Shown: piece by piece, positions 52,177 to 62,260 of the stretch
Layout: each line of letters opens with the position of its first letter
Numbering within the stretch: position 1 is the first letter of the stretch
NCBI RefSeq assembly: GCF_000620305.1
Contig: NZ_KK211106.1
Span: 22,769 to 86,768, forward strand
Length of the DNA stretch: 64,000 nucleotides
Source of the DNA: Desulfitibacter alkalitolerans DSM 16504
GTDB taxonomy: Bacteria > Bacillota > DSM-16504 > Desulfitibacterales > Desulfitibacteraceae
Direction: 5' to 3'
Notes under the pieces: model-generated
What the model was told of the DNA's origin: nothing
What the model saw: only the letters and a program-made list of their open reading frames with translations
Databases searched by the model: none
Made by a program: the position numbers and the translations under genes

Positions 52177-52998
52177 ATGGATAAAGACACACAGTATTGG
52201 AAGGTTGCCCTGGATAAAAATGCAGCAGAACAAGTAGATACTGAGTTAGTGGAAGAGCTTAATGAATACTATGGCGATGAAGAGGAAGCTGATGATGAGA
52301 AAGAATCAGCTTTCAGGGCTCTTGTCATTAAATTAATAGGCTTGGTTACAGCGTGTATCTTCATACTGCTGATCCTGGCCAATTGGTTTAAGGTTTTTAG
52401 TCTTCCCCCCATTGATTTTTTAGCTAAATCAAGAGAACTGGCAAAAAACCCTGAATTTAGGGAATTAAGGGAGTCAGTAGTAGTTGTAAATGCCATGGGC
52501 AGACAGGGGACAGGCTTTAACATATCTCCAACAGGTGTAATTATAACAAACCATCATGTCATTAGAGATTCTAGAATCGTTTATGTGAATTTTATTGATG
52601 GAGACATATATCATGTTAAGGAAATTGAGAGCTTTCCAGAGATAGATATAGCAATACTGAAGGTGGAAGGTGAAAATATACCTATCATTGAACTTGAAAC
52701 AGAAAGCAATCCCCAAGCAGGTGATGAAATTTTAATTATTGGCAACCCCCTGGGCTTTACCCGAATTATTAACAAGGGGCAAATCACTGGAACTACCAGT
52801 TTAAAGGGATGGGACAGGGAGGTTTTGATGATTGAAGGGGCTATCCATAAGGGCAGCAGCGGCAGCCCAGTATTTAATACTGAAGGAAAAGTAGTTGCTG
52901 TTGTATTTGCTACCCTAAGGTCTGCTTTAGATAATGATAAGGCAATAGGTTTAGCTGTTCCCATCAAGCATCTTCTAGAAAAACTACCCGCTGATTAG
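52177..52998 (+). CDS. membrane-anchored trypsin-like serine protease without PDZ
   Basis: A 273-residue protein: acidic cytoplasmic N terminus (~45 residues), one membrane helix near residues 50-70, then a trypsin-like domain. The triad is visible: His in VIITNHHVI, Asp in EIDIAILKV and Ser in HKGSSGSPVF. It lacks the C-terminal PDZ domain of DegP/HtrA. It probably does quality control outside the membrane. Confidence 0.87.
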   Translation: MDKDTQYWKVALDKNAAEQVDTELVEELNEYYGDEEEADDEKESAFRALVIKLIGLVTACIFILLILANWFKVFSLPPIDFLAKSRELAKNPEFRELRESVVVVNAMGRQGTGFNISPTGVIITNHHVIRDSRIVYVNFIDGDIYHVKEIESFPEIDIAILKVEGENIPIIELETESNPQAGDEILIIGNPLGFTRIINKGQITGTTSLKGWDREVLMIEGAIHKGSSGSPVFNTEGKVVAVVFATLRSALDNDKAIGLAVPIKHLLEKLPAD

Positions 52999-53028
52999 AA
53001 AGTGTTATCGATGAATAATATGAACTTG

Positions 53029-53658
53029 CTAGGTGATAAAAGGCACAAAAGTAAAACCGGGATAAATCTCTTCCTGGTAATGGTTTTCACCCACTTTATT
53101 TAAAAGGGTTAAGTACCCCCCATACAATAAATTATCTATGGGAATTACCATTTTGCCCCCTGTTTTAAGCTGTTCCTTTAATGCAGGGGGTGTGGTTTTA
53201 GCCGAGGCATTTACAAGGATTCTGTCAAAGGGAGCATATTCAGGCAGGCCCCTGGCGCCATTTCCCTCTATAAACTGCACATTTTTATATTTGAGTTTAT
53301 TTAGGTTTTTTTCTCCAAATTCCTTTAAAGATTTAATCCTTTCAATTGCAAAGACATTGCCCTCTTCCCCTACCAGCTCTGCCAGCAAAGCCGTTGTCCA
53401 GCCCGAGCCTGACCCAACATCCAAAACTTTATGACCCTTTTTAGGCTGTAAAAGCTCAAGCATAAAAACTACCGTCAAAGGCTGGGAGATAGTCTGTCCT
53501 TCCTTTAAAGGTAATGGTCTATCATGATAAACATAATCCCTGTATTCGGGTACAACAAAATGAACTCTATCAACTTTAAGAAGGGCTTCCTTGATGGATG
53601 GAGTCTTCAATATACCTTTTTCCTCAAGTCTTTTCACCAATTCTTGCAAGCTTTCCAT
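53029..53658 (-). CDS. pcm: protein-L-isoaspartate O-methyltransferase
   Basis: A 209-residue SAM-dependent methyltransferase that repairs damaged aspartyl residues. Family marks are VDRVHFVVPEYRDYVYHDRPLPLKEGQTIS, the SAM loop VLDVGSGSGWTTALLA, and YAPFDRILVNASAKTTPPAL. The ATG follows TAGGAGG. Convergent with the protease gene. Confidence 0.92.
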   Translation of the reverse strand: MESLQELVKRLEEKGILKTPSIKEALLKVDRVHFVVPEYRDYVYHDRPLPLKEGQTISQPLTVVFMLELLQPKKGHKVLDVGSGSGWTTALLAELVGEEGNVFAIERIKSLKEFGEKNLNKLKYKNVQFIEGNGARGLPEYAPFDRILVNASAKTTPPALKEQLKTGGKMVIPIDNLLYGGYLTLLNKVGENHYQEEIYPGFTFVPFIT

Positions 53659-53884
53659 TGTTTCCTCCTAAGCATGGTTTTGTTAAGTATAGTATTTACC
53701 AGAGAGTATTATAAAGAGTAGTATATTATGGAATTTATTCTACTATAAATTTCGAAACCTTGAAATTTCAATACTTAAACAATATTTAACATAATTTTAA
53801 TCTATTAACTGGGTTATTAAACAGGTAATTTATATATTTTTGGAGAATATCATTATAAATATAACATAAAGTGGGGGGCATTAA

Positions 53885-55219
53885 ATGGAAAAATTATTTG
53901 TGTTAGACACAAGTGTTTTGTTACAGGACCCTAATTCCATATTTGCATTTGAAGAAAATGAGCTTGTTATACCAGCTATTGTTTTAGAAGAAATTGACAG
54001 CAAAAAAAGACAGGCTGATGAATTAGGCCGTAATGCTCGTCAAATCTCCCGCACCCTCGATGGGCTTCGAAAAAAAGGAAGGCTTGACAAAGGGGTCACC
54101 CTGGAAAATGGCGGAACCCTGCGCATAGAGCTGAATCACAAGCACATCACTTGTATACAGGGAGCTTTTCATGAAATAAATAATGACAACAGGATACTTG
54201 CAGTGGCTCTAAACCTATTTGAGGAGGAGCAAAAAAAACAACTGCCAAGAAAAGTCTATCTTGTTAGTAAGGATGCTTTAATGCGTATCAAGGCAGACAT
54301 ATTGGGAATTCCTGCTCAAGATTATCTGTCTGATATGGTAGTTAAGCAAAATGACCTTTATCCAGGCTTTGAAACCATAGAGGTGGATCCTTCAATTATC
54401 GATACCTTCTACACTAATAAATCTCTTGACATTTCTACTGAGCCCCTCTCCAGGCATCAAATTTACCCACATAAATTTTTCATATTAAAAGATCAGCTTG
54501 GCTCATCTAAATCTGCTGTTGCCTATTATAATCCTGAAAAAAATCTCCTTGAACCTTTATGGATCCCAGACAAGGACATTTGGGGCATTTATCCTAGAAA
54601 CATACAGCAGAAAATGGCGATGCAGCTTTTGCTGTGTGATAATATACCTCTAGTAACTTTAACAGGTAGAGCCGGAACAGGAAAGACATTACTTGCCCTG
54701 GCAGCAGGTTTATATAAAACTGAGGAACTAGGCCTATTTAAAAAGCTTCTGGTTGCCAGGCCAATTGTACCCATGGGTAGGGAGCTTGGTTTTTTGCCAG
54801 GAGATAAGGAGGAAAAACTGCGTCCCTGGATGCAGCCAATCTTTGATAATATGGAGTTTTTGTTTGGTACACATAAAGATGGAAGACTGGATGATATTTT
54901 AGCAGGTTTAAAAAGGGTGGAGGTAGAAGCCCTTACTTATATTCGCGGCAGAACTCTGCCCAATCAATTTATAATTATAGATGAGGCCCAAAACCTGACA
55001 AAGCATGAAGTTAAAACCATAGTATCACGGGTAGGGGAAGGGAGTAAAATTGTACTGGTTGGAGACCCAGAACAGATAGACCACCCTTACATGGACTTTA
55101 CCAGCAATGGATTAACTTATTTAGTAGAGAAATTCAAGGAACAGTCCATATCGGCCCATGTTAATTTAGAAAAAGGTGAAAGGTCAGCTTTAGCCCAGCT
55201 TGCCTCCCAGATTCTATAG
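53885..55219 (+). CDS. PIN domain and PhoH-type ATPase protein
   Basis: A 444-residue protein. The N-terminal PIN domain (FVLDTSVLLQDPNSIFAF, EEIDSKKR) is a likely ribonuclease. The PhoH ATPase domain has TGRAGTGKTLLALAAGL near residue 260, RPIVPMGRELGFLPGDKEEKLRPWMQPI and the Walker B FIIIDEAQNL. PIN-PhoH fusions are thought to be toxin-like RNA helicase-nucleases or RNA quality-control factors. ATG after GTGGGGGG. Stands alone. Confidence 0.9.
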   Translation: MEKLFVLDTSVLLQDPNSIFAFEENELVIPAIVLEEIDSKKRQADELGRNARQISRTLDGLRKKGRLDKGVTLENGGTLRIELNHKHITCIQGAFHEINNDNRILAVALNLFEEEQKKQLPRKVYLVSKDALMRIKADILGIPAQDYLSDMVVKQNDLYPGFETIEVDPSIIDTFYTNKSLDISTEPLSRHQIYPHKFFILKDQLGSSKSAVAYYNPEKNLLEPLWIPDKDIWGIYPRNIQQKMAMQLLLCDNIPLVTLTGRAGTGKTLLALAAGLYKTEELGLFKKLLVARPIVPMGRELGFLPGDKEEKLRPWMQPIFDNMEFLFGTHKDGRLDDILAGLKRVEVEALTYIRGRTLPNQFIIIDEAQNLTKHEVKTIVSRVGEGSKIVLVGDPEQIDHPYMDFTSNGLTYLVEKFKEQSISAHVNLEKGERSALAQLASQIL

Positions 55220-55358
55220 GGTGTATTTGCAAGTTGTCAAAAATTATTTTGTGAAAAATTTATAAAGATTTACTTAAAAAGAAGGATTTTTATGTGAACA
55301 CGAATAAATATAAATAGGACTAAAAAAGTCTCATTTTAAAGGAGGAAGGAGGCATCTA

Positions 55359-55844
55359 ATGGGGAGGAATATTATTAATACATTAAAGAGTGACAGATGG
55401 TTTCTTGTGGCTATAATTCTCATAACTATAATTGTTCTTTATCTAGGTACAGGGTTTGCCATGCGGTCTACTGATACACCCCAGTTTTGCGGCAGCTGTC
55501 ATGTGATGCATGAACCAGTTAGAACACATATGGAATCTGTACATGGGAATCTAACCTGTAATGACTGTCATGCACCTAAACCTCTTTTAGAAAAGGCAGC
55601 CTTTAAAACCTATGCCGGATCTAAGGACATTTACAAAAACCTATTTGCCGACATTGATGACGTGATACATGCTACAGATAAAACCAAACAAATAATCAAT
55701 AAAAACTGCTCTGATTGCCATACCATGACTAATATTAATGTTGAAATAAACATGGATGCCAAGCAGTATTGTACAGATTGTCATCAACAGGTACCCCATT
55801 CTCCCAAAAGACCTATTGATGAAAGGAGAGTTGCTGGTGAATAA
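55359..55844 (+). CDS. nrfH: NrfH-type tetraheme quinol dehydrogenase
   Basis: A 161-residue membrane cytochrome with one N-terminal helix (residues 15-34) and four CxxCH sites at about 44, 67, 117 and 138. The first is CGSCHVMHEP, where the Met serves as the unusual heme ligand of the NapC/NirT/NrfH family. It takes electrons from menaquinol and passes them to NrfA. ATG after AAAGGAGGAAGGAGG. nrfA overlaps its end by eight bases. Confidence 0.92.
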   Translation: MGRNIINTLKSDRWFLVAIILITIIVLYLGTGFAMRSTDTPQFCGSCHVMHEPVRTHMESVHGNLTCNDCHAPKPLLEKAAFKTYAGSKDIYKNLFADIDDVIHATDKTKQIINKNCSDCHTMTNINVEINMDAKQYCTDCHQQVPHSPKRPIDERRVAGE

Positions 55845-57372
55845 TAATGTGCTTAAGACTGTAATCATGGTTGTAATTTTTTCCTTTGTTTTTGCAGGCT
55901 GCAAGACTATACCTGACACAAGACAACCTACTTTTGACACTAATCTAGCTTCAAATGAAACCCGTAACAGTGCTTTTGGTAAAGAGTTCCCGTTACAGTA
56001 CCAGAGCTATTTGAATAATTTGGATGATACCCAGATGACTGTTTACGGTGGTTCTGTTCCCCATGACAAGCATGACGGAATTAACCCACTGCCCATAGGT
56101 TACCAATATGCTCAGCCTTATCTAAAAAATCTATGGCTGGGCTATCCCTTCAGTTATGAATACAAAAGGGCTCGAGGGCACACCTATGCACTAGAAGATC
56201 TTTTACATATAGATCGCTTAAACAATTATAGTGAAAGTGCCGGACTGCCTGCTTCTTGCTGGAACTGCAAGAGCAATAAAACACCTGGATATATTGAAGA
56301 ATATGGAGATGCTTTCTGGTCCATGGAATTTAATGACTTTCGACTGGAGCATGATCTAGAGGAACACACCATAGGCTGTAATTTATGTCATAATCCCCAG
56401 ACCATGGAGCTGCAGATTACTAGTGAGCCTCTTGATATAGCTTTGCAGAAACAGGGGATTGATTGGCGTGAGGCAAGTAAAAATGAAATGCGTTCCTATG
56501 TGTGTGCCCAATGTCATGTGGAATACTATTTCCAGAGGGGAGATGTTGGAGTAGCTGCCAAGGTTACTTTCCCATGGGATTATGGTTTTGGCCCAGAGGA
56601 GATGTACCAGCATTTAAATGAAGGGAATCCTGAAAGGGGTTTTGTTGGTGCCTTTGCAGACTGGATTCACCCTGTCTCCCAGACACCCATGTTAAAGGTA
56701 CAGCATCCAGAGTTTGAAATGTGGATTGACAGTACCCATGGTGCAGCTGGAGTCTCTTGTGCAGATTGTCATATGCCATATGTCCGAGAGGATGGCAAGA
56801 AAAAAATCTCCTCACACCATTGGACTTCGCCTTTAAAATATATTGAACAATCATGCCGTCAGTGTCATTCAGACAAGAGTGCTCAATATTTAAAGGATCG
56901 GGTAATTTATACCCAGGAACGAACCTGGGGGCAGCTGCTAATTGCTCAGGATATCTCAGTACGTGCCCATGAAGCCATAAGATTAGCCTCTGAATATGAG
57001 GGAGAGCGTCACAGCAACTATGATGAACTAATGAAACAGGCTAGAGAAATGACCCGTAAGGGACAGTGGTTCTGGGATTATGTCTCTGCGGAAAACAGCG
57101 TGGGTTTCCATAACCCTCAAAAGGCTTTAGACACCCTTGCTAAATCTCAACAATACAGCAGAGAGGCAGTTGATTTAGCCCTCAGGGCAACTCTTTATGG
57201 AATAGCCCCCAATCTTGAAGGGGATATTAAGGAAATTGTACCTCCCATTATGGAGCACAGCCGCAAGTTACAGCAAAGTGAGGAACACCTTAAATCTCAT
57301 AAATGGTTGGAGTACTTGCCGCTGTTTCCTGAGGCTGAACGTATCTGGGATTTAAACAGGCGTATAGATTAA
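55837..57372 (+). CDS. nrfA: cytochrome c nitrite reductase (ammonia-forming)
   Basis: A 511-residue pentaheme enzyme reducing nitrite to ammonium outside the membrane. The catalytic heme site is CWNCK near residue 141, with lysine as in true NrfA, and CxxCH sites follow near 180, 224, 308 and 340. FAGC near residue 25 looks like a lipobox, so it is probably lipid-anchored, as expected for a Gram-positive cell. GTG start at 55837, eight bases from AAAGGAG. The longer frame from 55756 lies in nrfH. Confidence 0.94.
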   Translation: MNNNVLKTVIMVVIFSFVFAGCKTIPDTRQPTFDTNLASNETRNSAFGKEFPLQYQSYLNNLDDTQMTVYGGSVPHDKHDGINPLPIGYQYAQPYLKNLWLGYPFSYEYKRARGHTYALEDLLHIDRLNNYSESAGLPASCWNCKSNKTPGYIEEYGDAFWSMEFNDFRLEHDLEEHTIGCNLCHNPQTMELQITSEPLDIALQKQGIDWREASKNEMRSYVCAQCHVEYYFQRGDVGVAAKVTFPWDYGFGPEEMYQHLNEGNPERGFVGAFADWIHPVSQTPMLKVQHPEFEMWIDSTHGAAGVSCADCHMPYVREDGKKKISSHHWTSPLKYIEQSCRQCHSDKSAQYLKDRVIYTQERTWGQLLIAQDISVRAHEAIRLASEYEGERHSNYDELMKQAREMTRKGQWFWDYVSAENSVGFHNPQKALDTLAKSQQYSREAVDLALRATLYGIAPNLEGDIKEIVPPIMEHSRKLQQSEEHLKSHKWLEYLPLFPEAERIWDLNRRID

Positions 57373-57395
57373 GACCAATAAAGCATTAAAAAAAT

Positions 57396-57428
57396 AACTA
57401 GGCCTGGTTCATAGAACCAGGCCTAGTT
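57396..57428 (+). terminator. terminator after nrfA
   Basis: AACTAGGCCTGGTTC-ATA-GAACCAGGCCTAGTT, a perfect 15-bp stem with a three-base loop. The downstream T run is weak (ATACTACT). Confidence 0.7.
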
Positions 57429-57577
57429 ATACTACTAATTATAATCCTTACATTACATACATTCATGCATTAGAAGGCACATTTCGACATTTTATTTAAG
57501 ACTTGAGGACATTTTCTGTGTTACAATATAATAATTATCATATAGTATTCTCTTAAGCTACAAAAGGTGGTTTATTG

Positions 57578-59242
57578 ATGCCTCATAATAGCCCAAAGGT
57601 TAAAAAGCACAAAGTACAGGAGCAAGGTATCTTTATTAAATTTATAATTATGGTAGTTGTAAGCAGTGTTATTGCAGTAGTTTTATATTATTTACAAACT
57701 TCAGATAATGCTGGATTTATTGGTATAACATTAAAAGCAGGGGGAATTTTTGCTGGGCTTTTAGTGTTTTTTCTAATTTGGAAAAGTTATCAGAGATTAT
57801 CCCAGAATATTAATTTTGAAGAAATGAAAAGGGAGAATGAATTTATAAAAAGTGTATTAAATCAAATGCCTGTTGGAGTAATGACTTACGATACTGATTT
57901 AAGGGCTTCCTATTTAAATAAAAAGTACATGGAGTTTACGGGTCTTAATAAAGAACAAGTGTTAGGTTTAACGCCGGAACTGATAGCAGCTAAAATTTAT
58001 GTTTCTAATAATATTAAACCTATAGTTTGTGAGCTGCATTCAATGAATAAAAGCTCAATAAAAAATAGGATTCTTCCTATAAAACATAAGTCTGGGAAAA
58101 TAGTAAAACTCAAGTTTGATGGCTATAAACTAAAAGATCAGGGCTATTTAGTCTTAATTTCAGAAGCTAAAAAAGAACAAGAGTTAGAAAACCTGCAGCT
58201 TCAGACCCAAACTATTTTAGATTCAGTAGACAATCTTGTTTTATTAACTGATAAAAACGAAAAGATAATAATGTGCAACAATAAAATATCCCAGCAAAGT
58301 GGTCTAACCAAGGAAGTTATTATTGGGCAGGATCTGGAAGAGTTTTTGCAAAAACTAAAGATAAAAGTAAAAGAATTAAAAAATACCAGTGAGAAAGAAT
58401 TAGAAAACTATGAAATAATCTATAGAACTGTTGATGATAAAGTTAAGGTTGCAGTCGTACATACAGCTAGCATTTGTAATGTGGATCAGGAGACTATTGG
58501 CAAAATCTTTGTGGCTTCTGACATAACTAGTTTTAAAATGGACCAGGAGAAAATCAAGCAGCAGGAAAAGCTTGCAATTATTGGCCAAATGGCTGCAGGA
58601 GTTGTTCATGAAATTAGAAATCCACTTACGTCCATTAAAGGCTTTAGTCAGCTAATAAACCATATAACAAGCGACAAGCGGATTAAAGAATATGTTGGCG
58701 TCATTGAAAGCGAGGCTAATAATCTAAATAATTTTATTACAGAGTTTTTGTTATTTACTAAACCTAGAGACCCTGTATTTAAATACATTTCAATACGTGA
58801 AATAATAGACTCAATGTATATAATGCTGGATAATCAGGCATTTATGAAAAGAATAAAGTTAGAAATAGTTTATGATGAGGAAGATAGAGTAATTAAGGTT
58901 GATGAAAACCAAATAAAGCAGGTAATCCTGAATATAGTTCAAAACGCCTTTGATGCTCTCCTGGAAAGAGAAAATCCCAAGGTAATTATTAGAACAGGCT
59001 ATGTTAGTGATAGTAATGAGGTATTTATTGCAATTTCAGATAATGGAGTAGGAATGTCACAGTTTGAAATTGCCAGGTTAGGCTCACCTTTTTTTACGAC
59101 AAAGGAAACAGGGACAGGCCTTGGCCTTAGTGTATGCTACCAGATAGTCAAGGAGCATGGTGGGCGCATAGTAGTGGAAAGCATGAACAATAAAGGTACG
59201 ACCTTTGTAATATATCTTCCCTGTGCTAGAACTAGAGAATAA
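57578..59242 (+). CDS. PAS-domain sensor histidine kinase
   Basis: A 554-residue kinase with two membrane helices (about residues 18-65), a PAS domain (FIKSVLNQMPVGVMTYDTDLRASYLN), a second PAS (TILDSVDNLVLLTDKNEKI), the phospho-acceptor helix VVHEIRNPLTSIKGFSQL and an ATPase domain with NIVQNAFDALLE and SDNGVGM...GTGLGLSVCYQIV. It looks like the KinB/AtoS type that can feed sporulation phosphorelays or NtrC regulators. No response regulator is adjacent, so the partner is unknown. Confidence 0.9.
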   Translation: MPHNSPKVKKHKVQEQGIFIKFIIMVVVSSVIAVVLYYLQTSDNAGFIGITLKAGGIFAGLLVFFLIWKSYQRLSQNINFEEMKRENEFIKSVLNQMPVGVMTYDTDLRASYLNKKYMEFTGLNKEQVLGLTPELIAAKIYVSNNIKPIVCELHSMNKSSIKNRILPIKHKSGKIVKLKFDGYKLKDQGYLVLISEAKKEQELENLQLQTQTILDSVDNLVLLTDKNEKIIMCNNKISQQSGLTKEVIIGQDLEEFLQKLKIKVKELKNTSEKELENYEIIYRTVDDKVKVAVVHTASICNVDQETIGKIFVASDITSFKMDQEKIKQQEKLAIIGQMAAGVVHEIRNPLTSIKGFSQLINHITSDKRIKEYVGVIESEANNLNNFITEFLLFTKPRDPVFKYISIREIIDSMYIMLDNQAFMKRIKLEIVYDEEDRVIKVDENQIKQVILNIVQNAFDALLERENPKVIIRTGYVSDSNEVFIAISDNGVGMSQFEIARLGSPFFTTKETGTGLGLSVCYQIVKEHGGRIVVESMNNKGTTFVIYLPCARTRE

Positions 59243-59479
59243 GCAGCTTGCCAGGTCCTGGAAAGCTGTTTTCTATATTTAGCTGTAGATTTGGCAATAA
59301 ATATCTATCCAATTGAAGGAACTTATTAAAAAATGGAGAATACATATGTACAGTTATTCTAAATAGGGTTTAGCATTAATAAACATACAAATTTTATTTA
59401 ATTGTGCAAGGCAGGCCTCTTCAGCAGCAGAAGGTGCTATATTGAAATAAGATCAAATACAAAGGGAGGATTTTTTAAA

Positions 59480-60367
59480 ATGATGCAGAGGGTTAAAGCG
59501 GCCATAATTGGTCCCGGCAATATTGGCATTGATTTAATGTATAAAATAATGGAAAGCAAATATGTTGAGCTGGATATGATGGTAGGAATAGACCCAAATT
59601 CAGAAGGTTTAAGACTTGCTAGAGAAAATGGCTTTAGAACATCCCATGAAGGCATTTCTGCAATTCTTGGCAATGATGAAATTAAAATAGTTTTTGATTC
59701 TACTGGTGCCAGGCCACATCTAAAGCATGCTCCCTTACTAGAAAAGTCTGGGAAAATTGCCATAGATTTAACACCAGCTGCAGTTGGTCCCTATGTGGTG
59801 CCGCCTGTAAATCTGGATGAGCATATTGATAGTCCAAATATTAATCTGGTTACCTGTGGGGGCCAGGCAACCATTCCCATGGTTGCAGCAGTGAGTCAGG
59901 TAGCAGAAGTTGAATATGCTGAGATAGTAGCCACTATCAGCAGTAAAAGTGCTGGGCCTGGTACTCGTCAAAATATTGATGAATTCACCCAGACCACAGC
60001 CAGGGGAATTGAAATAGTTGGCAAGGCTAAAAAGGGCAAGGCAATTATCATTCTTAATCCAGCTGAACCACCTATTATGATGAGAGATACAATCTATACC
60101 AGAGTAAAGAATCCAGATAAAAAGGCCATTAGAGAATCAGTACTTACCATGGTGGCCAGGGTCCAGGAATATGTTCCAGGTTATAAACTAAAGATGCCCC
60201 CAATAATTGACGGGGATAAGGTTACAATTATAGTAGAGGTAGAAGGTGCCGGTCATTATCTTCCCAGGTATTCAGGCAACCTGGACATAATTACTGCGGC
60301 TGCAGCAGCTGTTGGAGACAAAATTGCCCGGAAAATCTCAAGACATATAGACAAGGAGGTAATCTAG
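59480..60367 (+). CDS. mhpF: acetaldehyde dehydrogenase (acetylating)
   Basis: A 295-residue NAD-dependent enzyme of the MhpF/DmpF type: [17 protein letters not shown] opening, [20 protein letters not shown] with the catalytic cysteine, and [14 protein letters not shown]. It turns acetaldehyde, CoA and NAD into acetyl-CoA and works as a channelling complex with the aldolase encoded next. The ATG at 59480 follows GGGAGG. Confidence 0.93.
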   Translation: MMQRVKAAIIGPGNIGIDLMYKIMESKYVELDMMVGIDPNSEGLRLARENGFRTSHEGISAILGNDEIKIVFDSTGARPHLKHAPLLEKSGKIAIDLTPAAVGPYVVPPVNLDEHIDSPNINLVTCGGQATIPMVAAVSQVAEVEYAEIVATISSKSAGPGTRQNIDEFTQTTARGIEIVGKAKKGKAIIILNPAEPPIMMRDTIYTRVKNPDKKAIRESVLTMVARVQEYVPGYKLKMPPIIDGDKVTIIVEVEGAGHYLPRYSGNLDIITAAAAAVGDKIARKISRHIDKEVI

Positions 60368-61381
60368 ATGCAAAAGCATATAAGAATAGTTGACACAACC
60401 CTACGTGATGGAATGCATGCTGTCAGCCATCAGTTCACACCAGAGGACATGGCACAAATAGCTGCAGCATTGGATGAGGCGGGAGTTGATACCATAGAAA
60501 TTGGCCATGGAGATGGATTGGGAGGAACCTCATATCAATATGGATTTGCCATTGCTTCCGATGAGGAGTACTTAAAGGCAGTGTCAGATGTGCTAAAAAA
60601 TGCCAGGCTTGATGTACTGCTATTACCAGGAATAGGCACAAAAAAGGACTTGGAATTTGCCGCTAAGTATAATACTAAAGTTGCTAGAATAGCAACCCAT
60701 GTTACTGAGGCAGATGTTGGGGAACAGCATATTAAGCTGGCCAAGGAGCTGGGAATGGAAGCTATAGGATTTCTCATGATGTCCCACATGGTACCCCCTG
60801 AAAAGATTGTAGAACAAGCCAAGCTTTTTGAAAGCTATGGAGCTGATGTTGTTTATGTTACTGATTCTGCGGGAGCAATGGTTCCCCAGGAGGTGGCTGT
60901 TAAGATTAGAGCTGTTAAGGAAGCTGTGAGCATTCCAGTTGGCCATCATGCCCATAACAACTTAAGTCTAGCTCTGGCCAATACCCTGGCTGCCATTGAG
61001 GCAGGAGCGGACATGGTTGATGGTACATGCAAGGGCTTGGGAGCAGGTGCCGGCAACACACAAACTGAGGTATTGGTGGCGGTTCTGGATAAACTCGGAT
61101 ACAAAACTGGAGTTGACCTATATAAAATTATGGATGTGGCAGATGATATAGTTGCACCTAAAATGAAAAGACCGCAGGTTATTGATAAGAACTCCCTCAG
61201 CATAGGGTATGCTGGAGTATACGGCAGTTTTCTTTTACATGCCCTGCGTGCTTCAGAGAAGTTTGGAATTGACGCAAGGGATATCTTGGTTGAACTGGGC
61301 AGGAGAAAGACAGTTGGAGGACAAGAGGACATGATAATTGATGTGGCTTATGAATTAAGCACCAGGCAAAACAGCCTCTAA
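60368..61381 (+). CDS. mhpE: 4-hydroxy-2-oxovalerate aldolase
   Basis: A 337-residue metal-dependent aldolase (HMGL-like TIM barrel): VDTTLRDGMHAVSHQF at the start, EIGHGDGLGGTSYQYGF, VTDSAGAM and GHHAHNNLSLALANTLAAIEAG. It splits 4-hydroxy-2-oxovalerate into pyruvate and acetaldehyde, which the neighbour oxidises. Placed directly after mhpF, so the two form the known aldolase-dehydrogenase complex. The hydratase (mhpD) that makes its substrate from meta-cleavage products is not in the window. Confidence 0.94.
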   Translation: MQKHIRIVDTTLRDGMHAVSHQFTPEDMAQIAAALDEAGVDTIEIGHGDGLGGTSYQYGFAIASDEEYLKAVSDVLKNARLDVLLLPGIGTKKDLEFAAKYNTKVARIATHVTEADVGEQHIKLAKELGMEAIGFLMMSHMVPPEKIVEQAKLFESYGADVVYVTDSAGAMVPQEVAVKIRAVKEAVSIPVGHHAHNNLSLALANTLAAIEAGADMVDGTCKGLGAGAGNTQTEVLVAVLDKLGYKTGVDLYKIMDVADDIVAPKMKRPQVIDKNSLSIGYAGVYGSFLLHALRASEKFGIDARDILVELGRRKTVGGQEDMIIDVAYELSTRQNSL

Positions 61382-61433
61382 AAACCTCTCGCCATGTAAT
61401 AAACCATGTAATATATAATGAGGAGGCAGGAAT

Positions 61434-62210
61434 ATGGGGGAGGACAAAAACATTATCAAATCAGTTGATAAAGCATTTCGTATCATAGAGCTCATGGCAC
61501 AGGAAAGCAGACCAATGGGTGTTACAGAAATCAGCAAAAGGTTAAAAATAAACAAAAGCACAGTTCATGCAACCCTAAACACCCTGCTGGGTAAGGGTTA
61601 TTTCGAACAGGATGCTGAAGGCGGCAAATATAGACTGGGGATTGCATTCGCTCAAATTGCAAATGCTTCCCTAAACAGCATGGATTTTCGAAATAAGGCA
61701 AAACCTGTTATCGCCCGTCTATCAAAACAGATCAATGAGACTGTTCATATGGTCATACTGCGCCAGGGTAAAGTAGTTTATATTGAAAAGCAGGAAAGTG
61801 TCCAGTCAATGAGAATTCATACAGAAATAGGCAAGAGTCAACCCTGTCACTGTACAGGTGTGGGAAAGGTCATGCTGGCCTGGATGGATCCTGAGGAAAG
61901 TAAGCAGTTAATTAGAGAACATGGCCTTCCCAGGCTTACAGACAAGACCATAACAGATGAAGCTGCCTTATACAAGCACCTGGAGGAGATCAGGCAAAAG
62001 GGCTATGCAATAGACGATGAGGAAAATGAGAAAGGTCTGAGATGTGTAGCGGCACCCATTATGGACTATTCTGGCAGGGTTATTGCTGCAATAAGCATTG
62101 CCGGACCAACAACCAGAATTTCCACGGATTCTCTAGAGAAAATGGCGGAGCTAGTAGTGGAGGCCGGCCTGGAGATTTCTAGCAAATTAGGGTCAGGCTT
62201 GACAAATTGA
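61434..62210 (+). CDS. IclR-family transcription regulator
   Basis: A 258-residue regulator with an N-terminal winged helix (GVTEISKRLKINKSTVHATLNTLLGKGYFEQD) and a C-terminal IclR effector domain (GKSQPCHCTGVGKVMLAWM, GLRCVAAPIMDYSGRVIAAISIAGP). Placed 52 bases after mhpE, so it probably controls mhpF-mhpE in response to a small organic acid. ATG after AGGAGGCAGG. Confidence 0.9.
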   Translation: MGEDKNIIKSVDKAFRIIELMAQESRPMGVTEISKRLKINKSTVHATLNTLLGKGYFEQDAEGGKYRLGIAFAQIANASLNSMDFRNKAKPVIARLSKQINETVHMVILRQGKVVYIEKQESVQSMRIHTEIGKSQPCHCTGVGKVMLAWMDPEESKQLIREHGLPRLTDKTITDEAALYKHLEEIRQKGYAIDDEENEKGLRCVAAPIMDYSGRVIAAISIAGPTTRISTDSLEKMAELVVEAGLEISSKLGSGLTN

Positions 62211-62260
62211 CATTTTAATAGCTATAAAAACTTTTAAAAACATGCTGCAGGGTGATAATA

